DNA from: Bacteroidota bacterium
GTDB lineage: Bacteria > Bacteroidota > Bacteroidia > AKYH767-A > OLB10
NCBI GenBank assembly: GCA_016713925.1
Contig: JADJOH010000002.1
Coordinates: forward strand, 1,116,001 to 1,180,000
DNA length: 64,000 bases
Direction of reading: 5' to 3'
Positions 35,084 to 44,446 of this stretch are shown piece after piece. Positions within the stretch are counted from its first letter, which is position 1; the number at the start of each line of letters is the position of its first letter. Under the pieces are notes generated by a model that was given only the letters and a program-made list of their open reading frames with translations, searched no databases and was not told the origin of the DNA. Both the position numbers and the translations under genes were made by a program.

Positions 35084-36505
35084 ATGAACCTATTTTCTCC
35101 TTGTTTCTATGCCCGTACTACTGTAGGTTTGTATGAAACTATGATGGAGCTGATTTTGGAAAACCCAAAAACTGATACGACTGGCATTCAGGGAGATACG
35201 TGGTCTGAAAGGGCGGTATCGGCTGCGAAAATGCAACAAATGCAGTTGGATGCAGGGGCGAGGCAATACAGCAATCTGGAACTGGCCAGGGAGAGGGCGG
35301 CCTTCACGAGATGGAAAACGATTGAAAACCTCGATAAATACCTGATCGAATTTGAATCCAATTTTATAAAGTCCGGCGGGAAAGTGATCTGGGCGCAAGA
35401 TACAAGTGATGCCCTTGAAGCGATACTTGAGATTCTCAAGAAGACAAATGTTAAAGAAGTCATCAAGTCAAAAACGAATACCGCTACTGAAATCGGCTTA
35501 AGTGCTTTTCTCGAAAGTCAGGGCATTCAATACAAAGAGACCGATACCGGTGACTTCATCGTACAGGCTGCGGGAGAAGATGGCTCGCATATGGTGATGC
35601 CTGCTTTGCATAAATCTTCTAAAGAAATTGCCCGGGTATTAAATGAAAAATTGAATGTTCCTGCAAATGCAGAAGCAGAGCAACTGGTAGGACTTATCCG
35701 TGATCACCTTCGGCCGGCTTTTCGTAATGCCGGTGCCGGTATAACAGGTTGCAACTTTCTGGTTGCTGATCCGGGTGCGATTGTTATTGTAGAAAATGAA
35801 GGGAATGCACAATTAACCTCTTCCCTGCCTAAAACACATATCGTACTTGCCGGCATTGATAAGATGCTTCCTACATTAGGAGATCTCGATTTGTTCCTTC
35901 CACTGTTAAGTACTTACGGAACAGGTCAGCAACTGACCACCTACAACAGCATCATCAGCGGTCCGCGTCAGCAGGAGGAACATGACGGACCGGATGAACT
36001 CTATGTGATTTTACTCGATAATGGACGCAGTGAAGTCCTGGGCCATGAACAGCAGCGTCAGGCGATGACCTGTATTAAATGTGGAGCCTGTCAATCCGTT
36101 TGTCCGGTATATCGCACGGCCGGTGTAGCGGAATTTCCTTCTCCTATTGCCGCTGTAACATTGCCATTGATGGGCACAGATCATAAACATCTCAGTCAGG
36201 CTTCAACACTTTGCGGTGCATGTAAGGATGTGTGTCCGGTAAAAATTGATATCCCCCGACTCCTTCTGGAAAACAGAAGATATTTTGTTGAAAAGGGAGA
36301 TTCCACCAGAACGGAGCGTTGGTTTTATTTTGCCTGGAAGAAAGCGATGCTCAAACGGGAAATCATGAGCTGGACAGGTATCAGTGCACGCAAACATGTA
36401 TTGGAGGGTTTGTATAAATCACAAAACGGTTTGCGCAAAATGCCCACAGCTGTAAAAGAGAAATCATTCAATGAATGGTATCGGGAAAAGATGAATTATA
36501 AATAG
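35084..36505 (+). CDS. lutB: LutB/YkgF-type iron-sulfur protein (LUD domain)
   Basis: The product is 473 residues. The N-terminal and central LUD domain includes TNTATEIGLSAFLESQGI and GITGCNFLVADPGAIVIVENEGN. Two 4Fe-4S clusters follow: CIKCGACQSVCPVY (about 329-342) and CGACKDVCPVKIDIP (about 376-390). In Bacillus, LutABC oxidises L-lactate, with LutB as the electron-transfer subunit. LutA- and LutC-like partners are not adjacent here. The first 20 residues do not look conserved, and M20/M21 (MMELILENPK) could be the real start. Confidence 0.9.
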   Translation: MNLFSPCFYARTTVGLYETMMELILENPKTDTTGIQGDTWSERAVSAAKMQQMQLDAGARQYSNLELARERAAFTRWKTIENLDKYLIEFESNFIKSGGKVIWAQDTSDALEAILEILKKTNVKEVIKSKTNTATEIGLSAFLESQGIQYKETDTGDFIVQAAGEDGSHMVMPALHKSSKEIARVLNEKLNVPANAEAEQLVGLIRDHLRPAFRNAGAGITGCNFLVADPGAIVIVENEGNAQLTSSLPKTHIVLAGIDKMLPTLGDLDLFLPLLSTYGTGQQLTTYNSIISGPRQQEEHDGPDELYVILLDNGRSEVLGHEQQRQAMTCIKCGACQSVCPVYRTAGVAEFPSPIAAVTLPLMGTDHKHLSQASTLCGACKDVCPVKIDIPRLLLENRRYFVEKGDSTRTERWFYFAWKKAMLKREIMSWTGISARKHVLEGLYKSQNGLRKMPTAVKEKSFNEWYREKMNYK

Positions 36506-36561
36506 CGGAATACAGCTATGCCTATCCGTTAGTTACCCTTTTCCTCTAAATCTCCATCACG

Positions 36562-37413
36562 TTGGTACCACCTTACACTACTGTTGATTCACTTCGGGAA
36601 CAACTGCACGAAGACAAATCCTCCGGAAAAAGCATCGGCTTTGTCCCCACCATGGGAGCCTTGCATGAAGGACACCTTTCTCTGCTGCATAGAGCGAAGG
36701 CAGAGAATGATAAGGTAGTGTGCAGCATTTTTGTAAATCCCACCCAGTTCAACGATGCGAAGGACCTCGAAAAGTATCCGAGAATGCCGGAGCAGGATAT
36801 TCAATTATTGGATAGTGTGCATTGCGATTATGTTTTCTTACCTTCTGTAAAAGAAATTTACCCTGCCGGGCCGACCCTTCTCGATCTGGATTTCGGGACA
36901 CTGGAAAGTGTGATGGAAGGCGCCTACCGCCCGGGACATTTTAAAGGAATGGCAACCGTGGTTCACCGGTTATTTGAGATTGTACAGCCGGACCGTGCTT
37001 ATTTCGGCGAGAAGGATTTTCAGCAGCTCGCCATCGTACGGAAAATGACCGCTTTACTTAGGCTACCCATCACCGTTATTGGTTGTGAAACCCTTCGTGA
37101 AGCCGATGGATTGGCGATGAGTTCCAGAAACATGCTTCTTAGCCCGGAACAACGTAAGGCGGCTCCCTTGATTTATAAGGGCCTTCAGATGGTAAACACA
37201 TTCATTCCTCATCATTCACCAGCCGCTGTACAAGAGCTGGTCACGCGCTTTATCAATCAGAGTAAATTTTTAGAGGTACAGTATTTCGATCTCGTAGATC
37301 CTGATACTCTTCAACCGATAGCGCATTGGGAGGGTGTAAAAGAGATACAAGGATGTATTGCGGTACTTACGGAAGGTCCGCGTTTGATTGACAATATGCA
37401 TTACCAACTTTAA
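36562..37413 (+). CDS. panC: Pantothenate synthetase
   Basis: This enzyme condenses D-pantoate with beta-alanine using ATP, the last step to pantothenate. The product is 283 residues, normal length. Motifs are PTMGALHEGHLSLL (the HxGH adenylylation site, about 30-43), FVNPTQFN, YRPGHFKGMATVV, GEKDFQQLAIVRKM and SSRNMLLS. The start appears to be TTG at 36562, since no in-frame ATG lies between the preceding stop and the conserved N-terminus. Its substrate beta-alanine would come from PanD, encoded about 16 kb away. Confidence 0.96.
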   Translation: MVPPYTTVDSLREQLHEDKSSGKSIGFVPTMGALHEGHLSLLHRAKAENDKVVCSIFVNPTQFNDAKDLEKYPRMPEQDIQLLDSVHCDYVFLPSVKEIYPAGPTLLDLDFGTLESVMEGAYRPGHFKGMATVVHRLFEIVQPDRAYFGEKDFQQLAIVRKMTALLRLPITVIGCETLREADGLAMSSRNMLLSPEQRKAAPLIYKGLQMVNTFIPHHSPAAVQELVTRFINQSKFLEVQYFDLVDPDTLQPIAHWEGVKEIQGCIAVLTEGPRLIDNMHYQL

Positions 37414-37424
37414 TAACGGAGAAC

Positions 37425-37955
37425 TTACGGCTTAAAACGATATCCGACAGGATCAATGTACAGGCCTGTAAAAATTCCGGAGAGATGATTGTGCAGTGCT
37501 GAAAGTGTGGTAACACTATCCGAATAAGAAAATTTAAAATCCACAGAAGTATAAATCACTCCGGGACCGCTGCCATGAACACCGGAAATATCTTTGTTCG
37601 CTGACCTCCCTGACCATACGGGTCCGGCATTCGTCACTTCAAATACGATACTATCCGCAGGAGACCAGTGCAAACAAGCTTTTATTTCTGTAAAAACACC
37701 CTGGACATTTACAGAAAGTCCCACACTATCCTTGGTACATATATTATCCCAGTCGGAGCCGGTATACCTCAATATAGCCACATCCGCAAGGGTATCCACT
37801 TGCACCACAACAAACTTATTTGCTTCGGGCAGCGTGTTGAATGTAATATCGCCAAGCGTTTCACCACAAGGCTCCTTTTCTTTGTCATCCAGGCAACCCT
37901 GTATAACAATTACAAGCAGGAATAAAGTCAGGAAAAGAGATTTTCTAATTTTCAT
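37425..37955 (-). CDS. Lipoprotein of unknown function
   Basis: The product is 176 residues with a lipoprotein signal (LFLTLFLLVIVIQGC, lipidated Cys21) and Asp-Asp-Lys following the Cys. The mature part has four or more cysteines and a beta-rich pattern (VDTLADVAILRYTGSDWDNIC, FEVTNAGPVW). The family is unrecognised. It converges with panC, with only 11 bases between the stop codons. Confidence 0.75.
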   Translation of the reverse strand: MKIRKSLFLTLFLLVIVIQGCLDDKEKEPCGETLGDITFNTLPEANKFVVVQVDTLADVAILRYTGSDWDNICTKDSVGLSVNVQGVFTEIKACLHWSPADSIVFEVTNAGPVWSGRSANKDISGVHGSGPGVIYTSVDFKFSYSDSVTTLSALHNHLSGIFTGLYIDPVGYRFKP

Positions 37956-38016
37956 AGCTGGTAGAGGTGTACAAAATTATTAAATTTTAAACAATAGAAA
38001 GAACATTAACAAAACT

Positions 38017-40035
38017 TCATATTACTTCTTTAATAGTCTTTACAAAGTACATTCTCATCTCTCCCTTGTTCTTCACTTCCAGATTCCCACGGTATTCCAT
38101 ATCAAAATAATTCTTCACCAACTCCATTGTACTTTCACTGATATTCACCATTCCGGGAACCCCGCCTGCCTCCATACGTGCTGCCAAATTTACGGTATCG
38201 CCCCAAATATCATAGGCGAATTTCTTAGTGCCTACTACACCCGCTACCACAGTGCCACTATGAATACCTATCCGCGCTACAAAATAATCCCTCCCGGTTT
38301 TCATTCTCTCTTCCTGATATTCCTTCATGAACTTCTGGATTTCTAAAGCTGCTTTTACTAAATCTAACGCATGATTCACATTTGCTAAAGGTAAACCGGC
38401 AGCGCACATGTACCCGTCCCCAATGGTCTTAATTTTCTCGATGGGATAGGCTGAAATAATCCGGTCGAAGGCACTGTAACAATAATGGATTTCATTGACC
38501 AATTCTTCTGCACTCATCTTTTCGGAAGCCTGAGTAAAATTTTCGAAGTCGGTGAACATGACAGAAACTTGCTCATGGCGCATGGCTTTTGCACGCCCGG
38601 TTCGTTTCAGCTCTTCCGCTGTTTCTTCCGGTAAGATATTCAACAATAAATCGTCTGATTTCTTTTTCTCTTCTCCAAGAGCGGTATGCTGTTGTTGTAT
38701 TTGCAATTTCTGCTTTTTAATAATGCGCCAGCGGTTGAAGATAAATCCTGAAAAGACAACTGTCAATATCAACACACCCGTAACTGCAAAGCGTTGTGTT
38801 TTTTCCTTTGAAATTCTGGCGGCCATCACTTTCTGCTGTTCCACCGCCTTGACACTATCTGCTGTAGTACGTTTATCGAATTCATATTGATATTGCTTTC
38901 CCAGATTCAATCTGCGTAATTCTTCATTAGAAATACTATCGCGCATAATTGAATACAACTCGTACATGGCAAGTGCCAGACCTTCCTGCTTCATCGCTTT
39001 ATGAATAAGATACAAACTATGAGAAGCATTTCTGATTTGTTCGGGATATCCTAATTCTTTACCTAGTGACAAGGCTCTTTCCGCACAGTCTAACGCGCGC
39101 CTATACTCTCCATTCTTAAAATACAATTCAGCGAGCTGATTCATCACATAGGCAACACCTTCCTTATCCTCCAGCTTCTCGAAGATGGCAAGGCTCTCGA
39201 GATATTCCTTTTGGATAACTTTTGTTTCACCAATGGTATCCATCTTTGAAAGAATGTTACCCATATTAAAAAGCGAATAGGCGATTCCTTTCGTATCTTG
39301 TATTTTCCTCCTGATCTCCAGGCTTTGCTGTATAGTTCTTAATGCTTTTTCGAAATTTCCTTTTCTCTGATAAATACGGGATAGATTATGTAATGAATGC
39401 GCTTTCCCATATTCATCTCCTGTACGCTCCTGCAATTCATAACTTCGGAGGAAATAAGTGAGCGCGTTCGTATAATCACCCTGATCAGAACTGATCACGC
39501 CGAGATTCAAAATCGTTGTACTCATCCCGGTGTAATCATCAATCAGCTCCTGTATTTTTAAACTTTTCTGATAGTAATCGATGGCCAATGGAATATTGCC
39601 TTGTGCATGATGAATCAAACCGATGTTGTTTAATGTTTCCCCAATACCGGAGCTATCCCTGACTTCCTCACGCAGGCGAAGGCTCTTCAGATAATACTGC
39701 AGCGAAAGTTTAGAATTCCCCTTGTTTTGAATCACTACTCCGGTATTGTTTAACGCTGCACCCAGGTACTTTTTAAAAACAGGAAGCTGTGGATCATCTG
39801 CCGCTCTTTCTCCCAGATTTTTCTCCGCAAGAAGTTTCATACGATCGTTGTATGCAGGCCATACGTTATCATCCGCCTCTGCTTCGATTAACTCGTTTAA
39901 AATCCGGCAACGGGTGGTATCCTCCCTGGCAAATGAAAGTTCCTTTTTTAATTTTTCCGCCTCCTGACATAAGGCAGGAATACCGCATGAAAGCAGAACA
40001 AGGAATAGAAGGCGGAAAAAATACGTGGGTAACAT
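38017..40035 (-). CDS. TPR-repeat class III adenylate cyclase
   Basis: The product is 672 residues: signal peptide (to about 23, ALCQ), roughly seven TPR units in the periplasm (about 90-370; LNNIGLIHHAQGNIPLAIDYY), one membrane helix (about 416-434), a short coiled coil and a cytoplasmic class III cyclase domain (about 485-665). The catalytic set is complete: metal Asp496 (FTDFENFT) and Asp540 (GDGY), adenine-selecting Lys536 and Asp609 (YDIWGDTVN), transition-state Asn616 and Arg620. ATP to cAMP is therefore more likely than GTP to cGMP. TPRs outside and the cyclase inside suggest a receptor responding to envelope protein contacts. Confidence 0.9.
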   Translation of the reverse strand: MLPTYFFRLLFLVLLSCGIPALCQEAEKLKKELSFAREDTTRCRILNELIEAEADDNVWPAYNDRMKLLAEKNLGERAADDPQLPVFKKYLGAALNNTGVVIQNKGNSKLSLQYYLKSLRLREEVRDSSGIGETLNNIGLIHHAQGNIPLAIDYYQKSLKIQELIDDYTGMSTTILNLGVISSDQGDYTNALTYFLRSYELQERTGDEYGKAHSLHNLSRIYQRKGNFEKALRTIQQSLEIRRKIQDTKGIAYSLFNMGNILSKMDTIGETKVIQKEYLESLAIFEKLEDKEGVAYVMNQLAELYFKNGEYRRALDCAERALSLGKELGYPEQIRNASHSLYLIHKAMKQEGLALAMYELYSIMRDSISNEELRRLNLGKQYQYEFDKRTTADSVKAVEQQKVMAARISKEKTQRFAVTGVLILTVVFSGFIFNRWRIIKKQKLQIQQQHTALGEEKKKSDDLLLNILPEETAEELKRTGRAKAMRHEQVSVMFTDFENFTQASEKMSAEELVNEIHYCYSAFDRIISAYPIEKIKTIGDGYMCAAGLPLANVNHALDLVKAALEIQKFMKEYQEERMKTGRDYFVARIGIHSGTVVAGVVGTKKFAYDIWGDTVNLAARMEAGGVPGMVNISESTMELVKNYFDMEYRGNLEVKNKGEMRMYFVKTIKEVI

Positions 40036-40051
40036 GGGAGTAAGGTCCGGG

Positions 40052-40059
40052 CAAATTTA
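40052..40059 (-). promoter_or_regulatory. -7 promoter element of the cyclase gene
   Basis: TAAATTTG on the minus strand matches TAnnTTTG, 16 bases before the ATG at 40035. Confidence 0.55.
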
Positions 40060-40145
40060 CATAAAATCGAAAGTACCGTCACTAAGGTCGGTTTAATTTG
40101 AACCTTCCCTGCGTTTAGCTACTCCAACCTATTTACAACAAGAAG

Positions 40146-42197
40146 TTAGTCCGTGAAATCAAAAAGTGTGGTTTGACTAAACAACTGTGTATGCTTACTC
40201 CAGGTTTCAATGCTGTTTCTATGTCTTATAACAATGTAATATCTGTTGCCAATCACTGCAGGTGGGAAAGTGAGCAATACATTGCCGGAGACATCCACCA
40301 CTCCTGCAACAGAAAATGCCGGGCCGCCTGCTAAGTTTGTAGAGTCATACAAGGCTACGATCAGCGAATCGGCATGAGTGGGATGAAGCGGGTCCTGCAA
40401 GGGTGCCGTCATGGCATTGTTGCCCGTATAAAAACCTTCCACAAATAATTTCAAATTCAGCTGACTGATATTGACAACCAGGAATGCAACGGCACTTGTA
40501 TCGGAGCAATTTTCAGCCGTGTTCACAATGATATTATCCGTTACCGCTCCGGCAGGAACATTAAATTCGAGTGAGGTATTATTCAAAATGACAGGAGTGG
40601 CCGTCTGCCCGCTGATCTTCACTTCATTCACCACCGAAAAATTATTTCCGCTAAGGCTAACGGTAGTGCCTATGGGTCCTGATGCGGGAAGGAAGGAGCT
40701 GATAGAGGGGCTTAAGTTAATGATGACTTCTAAAGAGTCCTTGGACGTACATCCTTCTAACGAAGAGGCGACAACCGAATAGTATCCTTCATTGGTAACA
40801 CTCACATTGGGTAACTGAGGAGAAGGTTGATTAGAAGAAAATGAAAGCGGGCCTGTCCAGCTATAGAAATCTCCTCCTGTTACTGAAAGTTCAAGTGTGT
40901 TGCCTTCACAAATCGGACTATTAGCTGAGATATGTGGTTCTACCGGTGTACCGGCAGCTACTGTGATCGTGAGTGTTGTGATACAGCCGTCCGAGGAAGA
41001 AACCGCAGCACTGTATTTGCCGGGTGAAAGATTAGCGATATTAAAACTTGTTAATTGTCCGGAATTAATGTTCGCCTTCCATCCCATATTCAAATGGACA
41101 CCGCACATATAATAGAGCAAGGCAGGATGGGTGACATTCGGTGTAAAAACCATTGCACCTCCCTGCAACTGACTATTCGTGACACCGGTGGTGACTTCAT
41201 TCAAAAAACTACCGCCCGCTGCACTGGTGGTGATATGAAAAGGATGTCCGGGGAAAGTTCCGGAAAACGTATAATTGACACCACGGGTCAGATTCAATTC
41301 CTTGCCTTGAATTCCATCCAGCACATAGCCTACCGGAAAACCTACACCGAAATAAGGGTGACTGGCATTTTTGTTAGCTGTCGTAACTGAAAACACCGGA
41401 CCATTTTTATTGATCGTATCCCAGGCAACAGTATAAGGAGGCAATCCGGCAGAGACGGAGAGACTGATACTGCCATCATTGCCATTACAGGCAGGAACAA
41501 CTGTGGCAGCTACGATAGGAGCCGGGCAAACAATCACATTGTCTATAGCAAAAGAAGGGCGAGAACCCGCACCGGAACTATCGCGCTGCACCCAGCGCAA
41601 CTGAACATCCGTCTGATTCTCGCAAGCCGCAGGAAGAATATATTGAAAACGCATGCCGTTACGTGCGGTAGTGCCCGTTGTTTGAGCCGAGGTATTGTTT
41701 ATATAAATGCTTCCGGTCAATGAAGTAAAAGTTCCATTGGTATTTCCGACTCTGTATTGGAGTTCCACATTATTACGACGTGTTTCAGTGGTACCGTTAT
41801 AGAGGTTGCGGATGGTGGCGATATCAAAAGTCACCACAATATTTATCTTCCCTACGGTATTCACTACCAATCCCAATGCAGGATCATTCGTTCCACTGGC
41901 TAGAATTCCGATTTTACCATTATAATTATGAATTCCTCCTGCGGTAGTCGCTGCGGTACTGCTAGCCGTTAGATTCAGGTTTGCTGTGGGGGCTGTTGTA
42001 CGAAAAGATGTGGTCGGACCGGTGGCATTCAACTGCCATCCCTGCCATCCTGCCGGATAGACGGCGGAAGAAGCAGCCAGTGTACTAAAATCCTGGCTAT
42101 AGGGAATGGACTGTGCAGTAGGAACAGTTTGAGAAATGGCGTGTTGAACAGTTAGAAATAACAAACAACAACAGAGTAGATTTTTAAACATCATCAT
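40146..42197 (-). CDS. Secreted protein with a cupredoxin inserted in a SprB repeat
   Basis: The frame is open to 42233, but the MMMFKNLLCCCLLFLTVQHAIS signal peptide starts at 42197 (residue 13 of the open frame; numbering below uses the full frame). Order: N-terminal jelly-roll-like region (about 40-235); first half of a SprB repeat (PACNGNDGSISLSVSAGLPP, 247-266); a copper-binding cupredoxin-like insert (about 285-390) with GHPFH and C377-x2-H380-x2-M383; second half of the SprB repeat (NIANLSPGKYSAAVSSSDGC); an Ig-like module; an IPT/TIG domain (about 510-585); and a terminal module ending RHRNSIETW...DFTD. No T9SS sorting domain follows, so the gene may be 3'-truncated. Confidence 0.82.
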   Translation of the reverse strand: MMMFKNLLCCCLLFLTVQHAISQTVPTAQSIPYSQDFSTLAASSAVYPAGWQGWQLNATGPTTSFRTTAPTANLNLTASSTAATTAGGIHNYNGKIGILASGTNDPALGLVVNTVGKINIVVTFDIATIRNLYNGTTETRRNNVELQYRVGNTNGTFTSLTGSIYINNTSAQTTGTTARNGMRFQYILPAACENQTDVQLRWVQRDSSGAGSRPSFAIDNVIVCPAPIVAATVVPACNGNDGSISLSVSAGLPPYTVAWDTINKNGPVFSVTTANKNASHPYFGVGFPVGYVLDGIQGKELNLTRGVNYTFSGTFPGHPFHITTSAAGGSFLNEVTTGVTNSQLQGGAMVFTPNVTHPALLYYMCGVHLNMGWKANINSGQLTSFNIANLSPGKYSAAVSSSDGCITTLTITVAAGTPVEPHISANSPICEGNTLELSVTGGDFYSWTGPLSFSSNQPSPQLPNVSVTNEGYYSVVASSLEGCTSKDSLEVIINLSPSISSFLPASGPIGTTVSLSGNNFSVVNEVKISGQTATPVILNNTSLEFNVPAGAVTDNIIVNTAENCSDTSAVAFLVVNISQLNLKLFVEGFYTGNNAMTAPLQDPLHPTHADSLIVALYDSTNLAGGPAFSVAGVVDVSGNVLLTFPPAVIGNRYYIVIRHRNSIETWSKHTQLFSQTTLFDFTD

Positions 42198-42456
42198 GGT
42201 TTTAGGTGATGAAAAGTATGAATTCACTTTCACTGTTGCAACAAATAGTTATCAATTTTGGTGAAAGTCGACAAACGGGTGGAGAACTATTGCATTTAGA
42301 CTTGATTTTTGCGGATTATTTTGAGATGAGAGGAGGGATAAAATTGATCCGGATGGCAAATAATTCAAAGCAACCGGGAAATTGATTGAAATTAATAGTA
42401 CTTTTGAAAGTATAACTCTACTATTTTTAATACTATGGAAACAAAAAATAATATGC

Positions 42457-42541
42457 TACCAGCTACCGGCTACCAGCTACCAGCTACCAGCTACCAGCTA
42501 CCAGCTACCGGCTACCGGCTACCGGCTACCGGCTACCGGCT
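42457..42541. repeat. Heptanucleotide microsatellite (GCTACCG/GCTACCA)
   Basis: About 12 head-to-tail 7-bp units (GCTACCG or GCTACCA). Related units occur at about 55641-55666 and, in opposite orientation, at 55762-55802. The rest of the 42198-42580 gap is AT-rich with no other feature seen. Confidence 0.85.
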
Positions 42542-42580
42542 CTAATTTTACTTTTTAATATAATATTAGTCAGCAACACG

Positions 42581-42787
42581 ATGGGACAAACTATCCAAAA
42601 TACACTACGCCACTATGTTTCAAAAAACAAGCATCTTCCGGGAGTTCCTTCAGCCGGCGAATTAGAAAGTAAGGGGGCAAATGTAATGGAGTTGATGAGT
42701 AAGGCATTTGAAAAAATCGAAGAGCTGCATCTATATATTTTTGAATTAGAGGATAGATTGCGAAAATTGGAAGAGAAGAATAAATAA
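42581..42787 (+). CDS. Remnant of a large surface protein C-terminus (68 aa)
   Basis: The 68-residue product reads like only the C-terminal tail of Bacteroidota surface or tail-fibre-like proteins: YVSKNKHLPGVPSAGELESKG followed by a coiled coil (MELMSKAFEKIEELHLYIFELEDRLRKLEEK). In such proteins this motif closes chains of several hundred residues. The upstream part is missing and replaced by microsatellite and AT-rich DNA, so this is probably a leftover fragment although the frame is intact. Confidence 0.5.
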   Translation: MGQTIQNTLRHYVSKNKHLPGVPSAGELESKGANVMELMSKAFEKIEELHLYIFELEDRLRKLEEKNK

Positions 42788-42839
42788 AATTAATTTTCCT
42801 CGTTTTTCAATCACTATTTAATTCTCAAATTTCGTATTC

Positions 42840-44441
42840 ATGAAAAGTATACTATTGATACTAATACAATTGGTAGCCTTTAATTCATTAAATGCACAAT
42901 CTTACTTTACGTCATCTTTTGGTTTACCAGGGCAAAATCATGTGGGTCGAAAAATGTATCATGTTAACGATACTTTAAATATTATAATAGGTTTCCATCA
43001 ATTACAAAATGGAGATCCTAAAGGCATCCTATATCAATTGGATAGTTCGTATAATTTAGTCACATCTAAAACATATATTGATTCGAATTTAAGAGGTGGA
43101 TTTGAAAATATTTATCCAATATCCGACACCACATTTATTATTACTTCCACCACATCAACCGACACAGTTCCAACAAAATTTTCATTAACTATACTTTGCC
43201 TGAATCATGAAATTGATACTTTATGGACAATTACCATTAGCGATTCATTAAATGGAATATCCGGCAATATTTTGCATTTTGAAAATAACATATTATACTT
43301 AATTTGCAATATATTCAATATGAATGCCACGATGGATCGTGAAATGGTCTTAATTGCAATCGATCTTAATTCAAAGCAAATCATGTTTAATAAAACATAT
43401 AGTATATCTCCACATGTGGAGACTGGCATCGGATCATATATTTATCATGAACACAGGAATAGTTTTTTCTTAACTGTATATAATATAGAAGACACAATTT
43501 CGCTCTTGCGTGTTCCTTATATACTTGAAATAAATAAACTAGGCGATATTCTTAACAAATGGCAATTGCAAGATACTATGGAGTTATATGTGAGTTCAAC
43601 TGCTGGATTAATTTACAATAATCTCACAAAGGAGTTGAATATTTTTTACGAAGATCTAACGACAACCAATTATATCCGTGATGGATTTGTGATATGTGTA
43701 TTAGACTCCAATTTACAAATAAAAAACAGTAATAAGTATTATAATAATTGGCTTCACGTTTCTAAAGCGACCTTAAATTCTGTCAATTCAACAATTATAT
43801 TTTTAGCAGGTGGAAATATATTTATTGTTGATTCAACGGGATACATGTTAAGTAATAATAACTACTACAGCTCAACCTTTCCATTGCTGCAAATAAATAA
43901 TCAATCAGCGACTGCTATAAATAATGATCTCTTTATTGTTGGTTTAACGCAATATACATTGAGTGGGAAACAAGAGATGTTAATTTCAAAATGTGATTTT
44001 TCAGGTGTTGGTTGCTATATTAACCCTGTTCCCTTTTCTTCCACACCCTATCTTTTTCAAATGACTCCCAGCATCAACGCAATAACCGTAGACTCTTCAA
44101 TAATAATTTATAAGCAACCACATTTTAATATTCAGTCGATCGTTTTAAATCGCTTTGATCAATGTATCCCAAATGCTGTTTTAGAAGATATAAATAAACA
44201 AGAAGAAGTAATTAATGTATTCCCAAATCCATTCCACTCTTCAATTCAATTTAAAAATTTACCTTCCTCGATACAACAAGTTCAAGTTTTTTCATTGGAA
44301 GGAAAAACAATACTTACATTTAATTATTCAATTGACAATGATCAAATAATTAATTTTGGTTTCTTAGTTCCCGGAGTTTATCTTTTGAAATTGAATTTGT
44401 CCAACGGCTCTAACACGTACCTAAAAATTGTAAAATCTTAA
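42840..44441 (+). CDS. T9SS-secreted protein A1 (first gene of duplicated cassette)
   Basis: The product is 533 residues with a signal peptide (KSILLILIQLVAFNSLNAQ). The body is beta-rich and propeller-like, with repeated D-x-x-x-N/G strands (GILYQLDSSYNLVTSKTYID, ILEINKLGDILNKWQL) but no catalytic motif. A T9SS type A sorting domain closes it (INVFPNPFHSSIQF to YLKIVKS). The homolog A2 lies at 46663-48309. It is AT-rich compared with flanking housekeeping genes. B1 starts 5 bases after its stop, so the two form an operon. Confidence 0.85.
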   Translation: MKSILLILIQLVAFNSLNAQSYFTSSFGLPGQNHVGRKMYHVNDTLNIIIGFHQLQNGDPKGILYQLDSSYNLVTSKTYIDSNLRGGFENIYPISDTTFIITSTTSTDTVPTKFSLTILCLNHEIDTLWTITISDSLNGISGNILHFENNILYLICNIFNMNATMDREMVLIAIDLNSKQIMFNKTYSISPHVETGIGSYIYHEHRNSFFLTVYNIEDTISLLRVPYILEINKLGDILNKWQLQDTMELYVSSTAGLIYNNLTKELNIFYEDLTTTNYIRDGFVICVLDSNLQIKNSNKYYNNWLHVSKATLNSVNSTIIFLAGGNIFIVDSTGYMLSNNNYYSSTFPLLQINNQSATAINNDLFIVGLTQYTLSGKQEMLISKCDFSGVGCYINPVPFSSTPYLFQMTPSINAITVDSSIIIYKQPHFNIQSIVLNRFDQCIPNAVLEDINKQEEVINVFPNPFHSSIQFKNLPSSIQQVQVFSLEGKTILTFNYSIDNDQIINFGFLVPGVYLLKLNLSNGSNTYLKIVKS

Positions 44442-44446
44442 GGAAT

